A stretch of 64,000 bases of DNA from Sphaerotilus mobilis (GCF_004216565.1 NZ_SGWV01000010.1:372001-436000), one strand, 5' to 3'. Counted from the first letter of the stretch, positions 22,505 to 30,719 are shown. Numbers and translations: made by a program. The notes: generated from the letters alone by a model not told the origin.

Positions 22505-23095
22505 TCAGCGGCCCCAGCGCAACACGGTGGCCGGGCGCTTCAGGCTGGCCTTGAACTTGCCTTGCGCCGTGGCGATCTGGGCGCCGACACGAGCGATGCG
22601 GGGCGCCGCCTTCATCAGGCCCGCCAGGTCGATGCTGCGCACCGCGTCCGGCCGGGCGCAGGTCCAGCGATAGCTCGCCTCCAGTTCCGCATGACCGTCG
22701 GACGGGGCGGTCGATGCGGCCGCCGGCTCCAGCACGCCGGGATCGACCTCGAACTCGGCGGGCGTGCAGCCGGCGGCGGCATCGGGGGTGAACAAGGTGG
22801 CGGGCGCCCGCAAGCGCGCCAGAAGGGCTTGCGCCGCCGCCTTCTGGGCGGCGGTGCGCGGCGCGTGTTCGTAGCCAACGAGGCTGTCCAGCGGCGCCTC
22901 GATCAGCAGCGTCAGCGTGTCGGCTTCGACCCCGATGGACAGGCTGACGGCGCCGTGTTCATGGGCATGCGCATGCGCATGGGCCTGCGCCATCGCCTGG
23001 CCATGGCCGATCAGCAAGGCATGGGCAACGGCAAGGGCAAGGGCAAGGGCAAGGGCAAGGGCATGACGGACGTGGCGGTCGAGGTGACGGGGCAT
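22505..23095 (-). CDS. zrgA: DUF2796 / ZrgA-like histidine-rich secreted protein
   Basis: The 196-residue precursor has a Sec signal with an Ala-Leu repeat (ALALALALA) encoded by a hexanucleotide tandem repeat, then a histidine-rich mature N-terminus (HAHAHAHEHG). The DUF2796 core follows (LTLLIEAPLDSLVGYEHAPRT). DUF2796 proteins such as Vibrio ZrgA are Zur-regulated and thought to handle periplasmic zinc. The ATG at 23095 has GGAGAACGACC upstream. It lies 42 bases after the zinc-binding protein gene and directly before the LolD-like ATPase gene. Confidence 0.85.
   Translation of the reverse strand: MPRHLDRHVRHALALALALALAVAHALLIGHGQAMAQAHAHAHAHEHGAVSLSIGVEADTLTLLIEAPLDSLVGYEHAPRTAAQKAAAQALLARLRAPATLFTPDAAAGCTPAEFEVDPGVLEPAAASTAPSDGHAELEASYRWTCARPDAVRSIDLAGLMKAAPRIARVGAQIATAQGKFKASLKRPATVLRWGR
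23030..23062 (-). repeat. GGGCAA hexanucleotide tandem repeat in zrgA signal peptide
   Basis: About five GGGCAA units lie head to tail on the plus strand. On the minus strand they encode the alternating Ala-Leu hydrophobic core of the signal peptide. The frame is preserved for any whole unit gained or lost. Confidence 0.85.
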
Positions 23096-23137
23096 GGTCG
23101 TTCTCCATGAGATCAAGGCAGGAGGCGGGTCGGGCAA

Positions 23138-24100
23138 TCAGGTCCGTGACGGGCCGCGGAGCGCGTCGGCGAGGGCCCGGGTGTTGTGCGCCATCAGCGC
23201 CAGCCAGCTGTCGGCCTCGCCGCCGGGTCGGGTCAGCGCGTCGCCATGCAGGCGGGAGCGGGCGACGACCGCGCCGCTGTCCTGGGCGATCTGGCGCATC
23301 AGGCGCTCGTCGCGCAAGGCATCGACAAAGACGGCCCGCACGCCGGTCTTGCGCAGCAGCGTGACCAGCCGGGCGACGGCCGCTGCGGAGGGCTCCAGAT
23401 CGGCGCCGGTCGAGGCCATCGGCGTGACCATGTCCAGCCCATAGGCCGCCGCCAGATAGGCATAGCCGCCGTGCGGCGTGTAGAAGCGGCGCTGGTCGTC
23501 GGGCAGGCGCGTCAGGCGCGCGCGGGCGTCGGCGTCGACGCGGTCCAGCCGCATCAGGAAGTCGGCCAGCCGCTCGCGCAGCAGACCGGCCTGTGCCGGG
23601 ATGCGGCGCTGCAGCGTCAGGCTCAACAACTGAGCCACCTGCCTGACCCGCGCTGGGTCGTGCCACAGGTGCGGGTCCGGCAAGGCCCCGCGCCGCAGCG
23701 GTTCGATCGCGTCGGCCGCGCTGACCATCGGCAAGGCGGCGGCAGCGGCTTCGCGCAGGCGCGGCAGCCAGGCTTCGAAGCCCAGCCCGTTGGCGACCAG
23801 CAGATCGGCCTGCGCCAGCCAGCGCGCATCGGCCGGCGTCGGCGCATGGGCATGGGTGTCGGCTTCGGGCCCCACCAGCGCATGGACTTCGGCATCGGGC
23901 GGTGCGAGCTGGCGCAGCAGGTCGGCCAGGATCGAGAAGCTGGCGACCAGGCGCAGCGGCCGGTTCGGCAGTGGCGCGGGCGTTGCGGCCCGCGAGATCG
24001 GCGTGACCCCGGACGCCACCAGCGACGCCAGCGCCACCTGCGCCGCCAATCCGCCCAGGTAGGCGCGGCGCGAGGGGCCTGCGGTCCTGCCCGCCGTCAT
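23138..24100 (-). CDS. znuA: Zinc ABC transporter substrate-binding protein (ZnuA-like)
   Basis: Cluster A-I periplasmic metal-binding protein of 320 residues. Candidate ligand histidines occur in DTHAHAPTP, DPHLWHDPARV and FYTPHGGYAYLAA, with the linking long helix between the lobes. The long His-rich acidic loop of many ZnuA proteins is absent. The N-terminus GPSRRAYLGGLAAQVALASLVASG resembles a twin-arginine signal, unusual for this family. The ATG at 24100 overlaps the permease stop by 4 bases; the upstream extension to 24205 is not needed. Confidence 0.9.
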   Translation of the reverse strand: MTAGRTAGPSRRAYLGGLAAQVALASLVASGVTPISRAATPAPLPNRPLRLVASFSILADLLRQLAPPDAEVHALVGPEADTHAHAPTPADARWLAQADLLVANGLGFEAWLPRLREAAAAALPMVSAADAIEPLRRGALPDPHLWHDPARVRQVAQLLSLTLQRRIPAQAGLLRERLADFLMRLDRVDADARARLTRLPDDQRRFYTPHGGYAYLAAAYGLDMVTPMASTGADLEPSAAAVARLVTLLRKTGVRAVFVDALRDERLMRQIAQDSGAVVARSRLHGDALTRPGGEADSWLALMAHNTRALADALRGPSRT

Positions 24101-25035
24101 GGACGCACCGCCACGGTCGCCGACTGGGCTGCCATCCGCCAGCGCCAGACGCCATCGACCCGACCGAACAGCAAGGAGCCGACATAGGCCAGACCCGCCA
24201 GACACACGATGGCCGGGCCGGACGGCAGTTCGGCATGGAAGGACAGCAGCAGCCCGCCGACGCCGGCCAGCGCGCCGATCGCCCAGGCGCCCAGCACCAT
24301 GCCGGGCAGGCTGCGGCTCCAGAAGCGCGCCGCCAGGGCCGGCAGCATCAGCTGGCCGATCGCCATCAGGGCCCCGAGCGCCTGCAGCGCGCCGACCAGG
24401 TGCAGCACCAGCAGCGCCAACAGCAGGGCATGGCCCCAGCGGGCCGCGCCTGCGCCCGGTCCGCCGCGCAGAAAGGCGGCATCGAGGCTGTCATAGACCA
24501 GCACGCGCCAGCCGACGGCCAAGGCCAACAGCATCAGGCTGGACAGCGCCGCCAGCGCAATCAGCGCGGTCGCGTCGACCGCGAGCACGCTGCCGAAGAG
24601 CAGGTGCAGCAGATCGGGACCGCCTCCGCCGCGCGCCATCAGCAGCACGCCGGCCGCCAGCGCGATCAGGTAGAAGGCCGAGAAACCGGCGTCCTCGTGC
24701 TGGGTCGTGTGACGGCTGGCCAGCCCGGCGACGGTGGCCACCAGCGCAGCGGCCACCAGGCCCCCTGCGGCCATCGCCCACAGCGTCAGACCCGCCAGCG
24801 CATGGCCCACGGCCGCACCGGGCAGCAGGGCATGGGCAATGGCCTCGCCGACCAGGCTCATGCGGCGCAACACCAGCAGGCAGCCCAGCGGCGCGGCGGT
24901 CAGCACCAGCGCCAGCGTCGCCAGCAGGGCACGGCGCATGAAGCCGTAGTCGGCAAACGGCTGGACCAGCAGCGCGTGCAAGCCGGCAGGATCGGTCAGC
25001 GTGTTCATCGCGTCCATGTCGCCGAGGCCGTTCAA
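24097..25035 (-). CDS. znuB: Zinc ABC transporter permease (ZnuB-like)
   Basis: Integral membrane component of the importer, 312 residues with about eight to nine helices of the ABC-3 family. LRRMSLVGEAIAHALLPGAAVGH is the conserved segment that contacts the ATPase and includes the family's EAIAHALLPG. GDLL-type metal-path residues cannot be assigned by eye. Start and stop overlap both neighbours by 4 bases (ATGA), so the three importer genes are translationally coupled. Confidence 0.92.
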   Translation of the reverse strand: MNGLGDMDAMNTLTDPAGLHALLVQPFADYGFMRRALLATLALVLTAAPLGCLLVLRRMSLVGEAIAHALLPGAAVGHALAGLTLWAMAAGGLVAAALVATVAGLASRHTTQHEDAGFSAFYLIALAAGVLLMARGGGGPDLLHLLFGSVLAVDATALIALAALSSLMLLALAVGWRVLVYDSLDAAFLRGGPGAGAARWGHALLLALLVLHLVGALQALGALMAIGQLMLPALAARFWSRSLPGMVLGAWAIGALAGVGGLLLSFHAELPSGPAIVCLAGLAYVGSLLFGRVDGVWRWRMAAQSATVAVRP

Positions 25036-25793
25036 GCGGCGCGGGCCCAGGCGGCGGCCGGGGTCGCAGGCGAAGGCATGGGGGCGGGTGTGGGTGCGGT
25101 TGTAGGCGTGGGTGCGTGCACCGGGCCCCAGGACCGGCAGCGGGCCGGACCGCCGTCCGGATCGGGCTGCAGCGCCAGCACCTCGTCGTAGAGCGCGGGC
25201 GGTTCATGCCGGCCGTGCAGCACCGCCACGACGGTGCGGCCAACGGCCAGGGCCTCGCGCAGCAGCGCGTCGAGCCGTTCGGACGAGGCCCGGTCCAGGG
25301 CGGTGTCGGGTTCGTCCAGCAACAGCAGTTCGGCGTCCTGCAGCCACAGCCGGGCAAGCCGGGCGCGCTGCCACTGGCCAGCCGACAGGTCGATCAGCGG
25401 CGTGCCGGCCAGCGCCCCGAGGTCCAGCCGGTCCAGCGTCTGCGCGATGGCTTGGCGCTCGCGCACCCCGATGCCGCGCCAGGCGCCCAGCAGCGGCCAG
25501 AGCCCGGTGGCGACATAGCCTTGCAGCGTGATCGGAAAGCGTCGATCCACCGCATCGGCCTGGGTGAGTTCGGCCAGGCGACCGGCCGCCCGTTCGATGC
25601 GTCCGGCGGCCGGCGCCAGACGCCCGGCCAGCGCCGCCAGCAGGGTGCTCTTGCCGACGCCGTTGGGGCCCAGCACGGCCGTCGCACTGCCCGGCATGAA
25701 ACGACCGGACAGGCCCGCGAGCACGCTGCGGCCGCCTGGGGCCAGCGCCAGGTCATGCAGCGTCACGGTGGCGGGCAAGCGGCGCGCTGACAT
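25032..25793 (-). CDS. znuC: Zinc ABC transporter ATPase (ZnuC-like)
   Basis: Cytoplasmic ATPase of 253 residues. Walker A GPNGVGKST is near residues 42-50, the signature reads LSAGQWQRARLAR, and Walker B is LLLLDEPDTALDR. A Pro/Ala-rich tail of ~30 residues follows the nucleotide-binding domain. ATG at 25793 (MSARRLPATVTLHD) is preferred to 25829, because the longer reading would overlap the small upstream ORF. It starts 8 bases after that ORF ends. Confidence 0.92.
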   Translation of the reverse strand: MSARRLPATVTLHDLALAPGGRSVLAGLSGRFMPGSATAVLGPNGVGKSTLLAALAGRLAPAAGRIERAAGRLAELTQADAVDRRFPITLQGYVATGLWPLLGAWRGIGVRERQAIAQTLDRLDLGALAGTPLIDLSAGQWQRARLARLWLQDAELLLLDEPDTALDRASSERLDALLREALAVGRTVVAVLHGRHEPPALYDEVLALQPDPDGGPARCRSWGPVHAPTPTTAPTPAPMPSPATPAAAWARAA

Positions 25794-25801
25794 CGGCTTG
25801 C

Positions 25802-25924
25802 TCAGATCGCCCAGGCCACACCGGCCCACAGCAGCGCAAGCACCGCCAGGGCCGCGAGCAAACGCCGGGTCACGGACGCATCGACCGGATCACCCACGAT
25901 CACGCCCGACCAGAACCGGCTCAT
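25802..25924 (-). CDS. Uncharacterised 40-residue single-pass membrane protein in the zinc operon
   Basis: A short reading frame fills the gap between zur and znuC. Its ATG overlaps the zur stop as ATGA, exactly as at the other junctions of this operon, and its TGA lies 8 bases before znuC. The product begins MSRFWSGVIVGDPVDASVTRR and ends with a hydrophobic run (LLAALAVLALLWAGVAWAI) long enough to cross the membrane, with two arginines just before it. I know no family for it. It could be a small regulatory partner of the ZnuB permease, or a translational coupler with no protein function. Confidence 0.55.
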   Translation of the reverse strand: MSRFWSGVIVGDPVDASVTRRLLAALAVLALLWAGVAWAI

Positions 25925-26448
25925 GCCGCCCCCGCTTCGGCAAGAACAGCGCATTCGCCGCACAGCCCGTGCAGCGTCAGCTCATGCCGTTCGACCACGA
26001 AGCCGGCGGGCGCGATCTGCTCGATGTGGCCGGGACAGCCGTCGAGCGGAAACACCCGGTCGCAGCGGTGGCAGTGGAAGTGGTGCAGGTGCGCCTGCAC
26101 GACCCATTCGTAGCGCACCGGCTGGCCCGGCAGTTCCAGCGTGCGCACGCGGGCATCGGCCTGCAAGGCCTTGAGGTGTCGGTAGACCGTGGCGATGCCC
26201 AGGCCCGGCACCGTGGTCTGACCGGCGGCGAGCAGTTCCGGCGCGGTCAGCGGCCGACCGGCGGCCAGCAGGCTGGCCTGGACGGCGCCGCGCTGGCGCG
26301 TGCTGCGGGTGCCAGCCGGCAGGTCGGGGACGTCGACGGGGTCGACGTGCTCGGCGCTGCTGCCACTGTGGGCACTGTTGCCGCTGTGGGCACTGTCGCC
26401 ACTGTGAGCACTGTGGGCGCGATGGGTGTGGGCATGGCCGCTGGACAT
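25921..26448 (-). CDS. zur: Zur-type Fur family repressor with His-rich N-terminus
   Basis: Fur-family regulator of 175 residues. The winged helix (LTAPELLAAGQTTVPGLGIATVYRHLKALQADARV) is followed by the dimer/metal domain with HLHHFHCHRCDRVFP and HGLCGECA, giving the two CxxC structural zinc pairs. Its place at the head of a zinc operon supports Zur over Fur. The first ~45 residues are unusual: His/Ser-rich with three AHSGxS units. The ATG at 26448 has no clear ribosome site and the predicted leader is only ~17 bases. A palindromic operator covers its promoter, so autoregulation is likely. Confidence 0.9.
   Translation of the reverse strand: MSSGHAHTHRAHSAHSGDSAHSGNSAHSGSSAEHVDPVDVPDLPAGTRSTRQRGAVQASLLAAGRPLTAPELLAAGQTTVPGLGIATVYRHLKALQADARVRTLELPGQPVRYEWVVQAHLHHFHCHRCDRVFPLDGCPGHIEQIAPAGFVVERHELTLHGLCGECAVLAEAGAA
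26362..26415 (-). repeat. 18-bp tandem repeat in zur encoding AHSGxS units
   Basis: Three near-identical 18-base units beginning GCC(A/G)CTGTG on the plus strand lie head to tail. They encode the His/Ser-rich repeats before the DNA-binding domain. Confidence 0.85.
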
Positions 26449-26455
26449 GCCCAGA

Positions 26456-26501
26456 TGATACGGTCATCTCAGTATTACTGAGAATCACGTATCAATTTCA
26501 A
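26456..26501 (-). promoter_or_regulatory. Promoter and nested palindromic Zur operator of the zinc operon
   Basis: A 39-base palindrome at 26456-26494 has outer arms TGATACG / CGTATCA and inner arms CTCAGT / ACTGAG around ATT, with 14 of 18 paired positions matching. It covers a good promoter on the minus strand: -35 TTGAAA at 26496-26501 and -10 TAATAC at 26472-26477, 18 bases apart. Transcription should start near 26465. The position explains repression by promoter occlusion. Zur as the binder is inferred from the adjoining gene. Confidence 0.75.
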
Positions 26502-26504
26502 CCC

Positions 26505-27143
26505 TCAGGCCGGCAACGGCTTGAGCGACTTGCCCTCGACCTTGACCCGGGCGCCGACCGCCGGGGCGCTGGCTTGTTCGACGGTGCGCAGGGCGCCGCC
26601 GTCGGTGCGGACCTTGACGACGTAGACGGTGGTCGCCTTGACCTGCTTCTCGACCTCATGCCCGGCCACCGCGCCACCGATGGCGCCGAGCACCGTCATC
26701 GCGGTGCGGCCGTCGCCCTTGCCGAACTGGTTGCCCACGGCCCCGCCGACCACGGTGCCAGCGACCGCCCCGACGCCACTGCCCTCGCCCTTGCGCTTGA
26801 CGGCGGTGACCGACTCGACCACGCCGCAATCGGCACAGACCGGGGCGGCCGAGGCGACGCGGTCGCTGCGGGCGGCGGGCGCCTTGGCGGCGGTGACCGG
26901 GGCCGCGGGTTCGGCCGAGGCGGCTTCGACCGCTGCGGCGGAAGCCGCTGGCGCCTGTCGGCCCGCGACAAAGGCGCCAACGCCGACGGCCAGCAGCGCG
27001 AGCACACCACCGACGATCCAGCCGGTCGGCAACGAGCGCGCTGGCGCGGCGGCGAAGCTGGCGCCCGGCACGGCCGCCATGGCGCCGTGGCTGCGGACGC
27101 TGGGGGTGACATCGACGACGTGAGGATCCAGGGTCTGGGCCAT
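26505..27143 (-). CDS. Glycine-zipper 2TM domain protein
   Basis: The 212-residue protein has one membrane anchor near residues 40-60 (TGWIVGGVLALLAVGVGAFVAG), an Ala-rich linker, a CADCG pair, and a glycine-zipper domain (GSGVGAVAGTVVGGAVGNQFG, then AIGGAVAGHEVEKQ). Such domains occur in SlyB/OmpA-related envelope proteins. It has no lipobox. The ATG at 27143 is preceded by GGAG 9 bases away. It ends just before the zinc operon promoter but is a separate unit, since that promoter lies in between. Function unknown. Confidence 0.87.
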   Translation of the reverse strand: MAQTLDPHVVDVTPSVRSHGAMAAVPGASFAAAPARSLPTGWIVGGVLALLAVGVGAFVAGRQAPAASAAAVEAASAEPAAPVTAAKAPAARSDRVASAAPVCADCGVVESVTAVKRKGEGSGVGAVAGTVVGGAVGNQFGKGDGRTAMTVLGAIGGAVAGHEVEKQVKATTVYVVKVRTDGGALRTVEQASAPAVGARVKVEGKSLKPLPA

Positions 27144-27392
27144 GAGGGAACTCCGATCTGCAGGACTCAGCAAAGGGCGCGATTCAAGCGCAGTCGCGGC
27201 GGAGACGCGCGCGCGGGCTGAAACAAGCGTCAGCAGCTGTCAATCGGGCATGGCCACACTGACATCCGATCACGCCCGTGGCCTGATCCAGCGCAGCCCA
27301 CGTCGGCCCATGCCGGTGTCTGATCTCGCTGGGCGACAATTCGCCCCGTCCGCCAGCGCTCGGCGGCCAACCCAAGCCCACAGAGGAGCCCC

Positions 27393-27752
27393 ATGAACAA
27401 AGCCGAACTGATCGAGAAACTGGCCGCCGAACATGGCCTGACCAAGGCCGCTGCCGGCCGCATCGTCGCCACCGTGCTCGACACCGTGGTGACGACCGTG
27501 AAGAAGGGCGGCTCGGTGACGCTGCCTGGTTTCGGCACGTTCAAGCAGCACGCCCGCGCCGCCCGCAACGGCGTCAACCCCGGCACCGGCGACAAGATCA
27601 AGATCGCTGCGGTGAAGCTGCCCAAGTTCACCCCGGGCACCGCCTTCAAGGCCGCCGTGGACCCGAAGGCCGCCGCCCGCAAGGCCGCCAAGGCCGCAGG
27701 CGCCAAGCCCGCAGCGAAGGCACCGGCCAAGAAGGCCGCCAAGAAGAAGTGA
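27393..27752 (+). CDS. HU-family DNA-binding protein with Ala/Lys-rich tail
   Basis: The first ~90 residues are a complete HU fold (MNKAELIEKLAAEHGLTKAA, then GFGTFKQHARAARNGVNPGTGDKI, the beta-arm). A tail of ~28 residues made of Ala, Lys and Pro with PAKKA-type repeats follows, resembling the histone-H1-like tails found in some Burkholderiales HU proteins. The tail should add unspecific DNA binding or compaction. AGAGGAGCCCC precedes the ATG. It is a single-gene unit with its own terminator. Confidence 0.95.
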   Translation: MNKAELIEKLAAEHGLTKAAAGRIVATVLDTVVTTVKKGGSVTLPGFGTFKQHARAARNGVNPGTGDKIKIAAVKLPKFTPGTAFKAAVDPKAAARKAAKAAGAKPAAKAPAKKAAKKK

Positions 27753-27809
27753 CCGCGATGGCGCACGGATCGGCATGATCCGAGCCTGAGCGGCACCGGC
27801 CGTTCAAGG

Positions 27810-27835
27810 ACAAGAGGCCCTTTCGGGCCTCTTGT
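27810..27835 (+). terminator. Terminator after the HU gene
   Basis: An 11-bp perfect stem (ACAAGAGGCCC / GGGCCTCTTGT) with a TTTC loop is followed by CGTTTCT. It lies 57 bases after the HU stop. Confidence 0.8.
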
Positions 27836-27873
27836 CGTTTCTGCGCGTGTGGATCGGCGTTCTCAGCCTTTGC

Positions 27874-27918
27874 GGCCCTCTCGGCCCTCTCGGCCCTCTC
27901 GGCCTTCGCGGCTTTCTC
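27874..27918. repeat. Short 9-bp tandem array between HU and paaZ
   Basis: Three exact GGCCCTCTC units are followed by two diverged ones (GGCCTTCGC, GGCTTTCTC). The array lies in the 100-base spacer after the HU terminator and before the paaZ stop. No function is apparent. Confidence 0.75.
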
Positions 27919-27939
27919 GGCCGGCAAGGCTCCGCAGCC

Positions 27940-30006
27940 TCAGGCCCGTTTGGCGACCAGCGTGAGGATGTCGTAGCTGGCGACCAGCTCGCCATGCTGG
28001 TTGCTCACCTCGACGTCCCAGGCCACCACGCCCTGGCCGACGCCCTTGGCATCGCTGCGGTTGCGGTCGATCTTGCGCTTGGCGGTCAGGCGCGCCTGGA
28101 TGGTGTCGCCGATCGGCACCGGCTTGACGAAGCGCAGCGTGTCCAGCCCGTAGTTGGCCAGCACGGGGCCCGGCGCCGGGCTGACGAACAGGCCGGCAGC
28201 GGCCGACAGCACGAAGTAGCCGTGGGCGATGCGCTGGCCGAACTGCGTGTCCTGCGCGGCGATCGCATCGAAGTGCATGTAGAAGTAGTCGCCCGAGACG
28301 CCACCGAAGTTGACGATGTCGGCCTCGGTCACGGTGCGCCGGTGCGTCAGCAGGCTCTCGCCGATGCGCAGGTCCTCGAAGTGGCGGCGGAAAGGATGCA
28401 CGTCCGTCTCGATCACCTTCGCGCCCCGCACGTGTTCGCCGGTGACGGCCGCCAGCATGGTCGGCGAGCCCTGGATGGCCGCGCGCTGCAGGTAGTGCTT
28501 GACGGCGCGGATGCCGCCGAGTTCCTCGCCACCCCCGGCGCGGCCCGGACCGCCGTGCTTGAGCATGGGCAGCGGCGAGCCGTGGCCGGTCGATTCGGCT
28601 GCGGCCTCGCGGTCAAGGATCAGCATGCGACCGTGGTGCGCAGCGGCCACCGGGATGACGTGTGCGGCCACCACCGGATCGCGCGTGACCAGCGTGCCCA
28701 CGAGGCTGCCACGACCGCGTGCGGCCAGCGCCAGGGCCTCGTCGAGGTCGTCATACGCCATCAGCGTGCTGACCGGGCCGAAGGCCTCGATGTCGTGCAC
28801 CGCATCGTGTTGCAGCGGCTGGCGACTGAGCAGCAGCGTGGGCGCGAAGAAGGCGCCGGCTGCGACGCCCTCGCCCTGCGGCGCGAAGCCGTCTGCCGCG
28901 CTGCAGACGGTCTCGGCGCCTTGCTGCAGCAGGGCAACCCGCTCGGCCACGTCGGCCTGTTGAGCGTGCGAGGCCAGCGCGCCCATGCGCACGGCGGCCA
29001 GCGCCGGATCGCCGACCACCGTCTTGGCCAGGCGCGCGCGCAGCGCCTGCGCCACCGCGTCGACATGCTGGCGCGGCACGATGGCGCGGCGAATGGCGGT
29101 GCATTTCTGGCCCGCCTTGACGGTCATCTCGCGGGCGACTTCCTTGACGAAGAGCTCGAACTCCTCGTCGTCGGGCGTCACGTCCGGGGCGAGGATGGCG
29201 CAGTTCAGCGAGTCGGCCTCGGCGTTGAAGGCGATCGACTGGCGCACCAGGTTCGGGTGGGTGCGCAGCTTGGCGGCCGTGTCGGCCGAGCCGGTGAAGG
29301 TGACCACGTCACGGCCGTCGAGCCGGTCGAGCAGATCGCCCGTGCCGCCGATCACCAGCTGCAGCGCGCCGGCCGGCAGGATGCCGCTGGCGTCGATCAC
29401 GCGCACCAGCGCTTCAGTCAGGTAGCTGGTCGCGGTGGCGGGCTTGCCGATGCAGGGCATGCCGGCAAGGAAACACGGCGCGAACTTCTCCAGCAGGCCC
29501 CAGATGGGGAAGTTGAAGGCGTTGATGTGGACCGCCAGGCCCTGTCGCGGCACCAGGATGTGGCTGCCGGCGAAGCGGTTGGTCTTGCCGAGCTGGGCGA
29601 CCGGGCCTTCGTGGATCAGGTTGCCCGAAGGCAGCTCGTTGCCGCCCATGCTGGCGTAGGCGAACAAGGTGCCGGTGCCGCCCTCGATGTCGATGGCGCT
29701 GTCCACCCGCGTGGCGCCGGTGTGGGCCGAGATCGCGTAGAGCGCCTCCTTGTGTTCGAGCAGGTGCTTGGCCAGCGCCTTGAGCCGCTGGGCGCGCTGC
29801 TGGAAGTCCAGCGCCAGCAGACCGGGGCCGCCAACGCGGCGGGCGAAGTCGACCGCCTCGCCGAAGTCGATCGCGTCGGCATGGGTGCGCGCAACCGGCT
29901 GGCCGTTGATGGCGCTGTGCAGCAGGGCACCGGGCTGGGCGCCGAACCAGCGTCCGGCGATGTGGCTTTGCAACGGGGTGATGGGCGCGTGCGTGGTCGT
30001 GTTCAC
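27940..30006 (-). CDS. paaZ: Bifunctional oxepin-CoA hydrolase / semialdehyde dehydrogenase PaaZ
   Basis: Opens the seven-membered oxepin-CoA ring in phenylacetate breakdown and oxidises the resulting aldehyde. The 688 residues comprise an aldehyde dehydrogenase domain (about 1-520; catalytic Cys302 in [11 protein letters not shown]) and a MaoC-type hydratase domain (about 540-688; [22 protein letters not shown]). The start is GTG at 30006, overlapping the tetR stop as GTGA; an upstream open frame is antisense noise. It is the last gene of the paa operon here. The later pathway genes are not in the window. Confidence 0.96.
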   Translation of the reverse strand: MNTTTHAPITPLQSHIAGRWFGAQPGALLHSAINGQPVARTHADAIDFGEAVDFARRVGGPGLLALDFQQRAQRLKALAKHLLEHKEALYAISAHTGATRVDSAIDIEGGTGTLFAYASMGGNELPSGNLIHEGPVAQLGKTNRFAGSHILVPRQGLAVHINAFNFPIWGLLEKFAPCFLAGMPCIGKPATATSYLTEALVRVIDASGILPAGALQLVIGGTGDLLDRLDGRDVVTFTGSADTAAKLRTHPNLVRQSIAFNAEADSLNCAILAPDVTPDDEEFELFVKEVAREMTVKAGQKCTAIRRAIVPRQHVDAVAQALRARLAKTVVGDPALAAVRMGALASHAQQADVAERVALLQQGAETVCSAADGFAPQGEGVAAGAFFAPTLLLSRQPLQHDAVHDIEAFGPVSTLMAYDDLDEALALAARGRGSLVGTLVTRDPVVAAHVIPVAAAHHGRMLILDREAAAESTGHGSPLPMLKHGGPGRAGGGEELGGIRAVKHYLQRAAIQGSPTMLAAVTGEHVRGAKVIETDVHPFRRHFEDLRIGESLLTHRRTVTEADIVNFGGVSGDYFYMHFDAIAAQDTQFGQRIAHGYFVLSAAAGLFVSPAPGPVLANYGLDTLRFVKPVPIGDTIQARLTAKRKIDRNRSDAKGVGQGVVAWDVEVSNQHGELVASYDILTLVAKRA

Positions 30007-30704
30007 GGGGGAAGGTCTCCGGAGGAAATCGTTGCGGCGTCGGTGGGGACCGCGGCCGGTGCGGCGCTCAGGCCGATGGGGGGTCGCACACGAGGCACGC
30101 CCTGGACGAACAGCTCGGCCACCAGCGGCGCGAGGGCGGCATGGCTCAGCTCGCCGCCGGGCCGCAGCCACGTGCTCAGCCAGTTCACCATGCCAAACAG
30201 CAGCATCGTCAGCGGCTTGACGAGGCCGGCCGCATCCAGCGCCGGTTGCCAGCGCGCAAGGGCGGCGGCGACGCGCGTCACCAGCTCGCGCTGGCGCTGC
30301 TGCAGGCGGGCGTGCTCGTCGGCATCGAGATAGCGCACCTCGTCGGTCAGCACACGCAGGGCGTCGCTGCGGCCGTCGTAGGCGATCACCAGGTGTTCGA
30401 CCAGGGCGCGCACCAGGGCACGTTCGGGTGGCTCATGACCTGAGCCACTCCGCTCGACATCGAAGCCGGCGATGACCTCGTCGACGCTGGCATGCAGGCG
30501 GTCGACCTGCTCATGCGCGATCTCGCGCAGCAGCTGCTGCTTGTCGGCGACGTAGTGGTAGAGCGCCGCCTTGGACAGGCCGGCCGCTGCGGCCACCTGC
30601 GTCATCGTCGTGCTCGGGTAGCCCTGGGCCGCGAACAAAGCGGCCGCATGGCCGAGGATGGCCGCACGCTGCTCGTCGTGGCCGGGGGCGCGCGGGCGGG
30701 CCAT
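30003..30704 (-). CDS. paaR: TetR family repressor of the paa operon (PaaR type)
   Basis: The 233-residue regulator has an N-terminal TetR helix-turn-helix (FAAQGYPSTTMTQVAAAAGLSKAALYHYVADKQQLL) and a variable C-terminal ligand domain. In betaproteobacteria, TetR proteins in paa clusters respond to phenylacetyl-CoA; this is inferred by location. It lies inside the operon it likely controls, 15 bases after paaE and overlapping paaZ by 4 bases. A matching palindrome is found before paaA. Confidence 0.88.
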   Translation of the reverse strand: MARPRAPGHDEQRAAILGHAAALFAAQGYPSTTMTQVAAAAGLSKAALYHYVADKQQLLREIAHEQVDRLHASVDEVIAGFDVERSGSGHEPPERALVRALVEHLVIAYDGRSDALRVLTDEVRYLDADEHARLQQRQRELVTRVAAALARWQPALDAAGLVKPLTMLLFGMVNWLSTWLRPGGELSHAALAPLVAELFVQGVPRVRPPIGLSAAPAAVPTDAATISSGDLPP

Positions 30705-30719
30705 CGTCTGCCGGTCGGG

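Noticed and set aside
27646-27927. Minus-strand frame with AERAERA-type repeats after paaZ
   Set aside because: The repeats come from the 9-bp tandem array, and the rest is antisense to HU; no ribosome site or conserved domain is seen.
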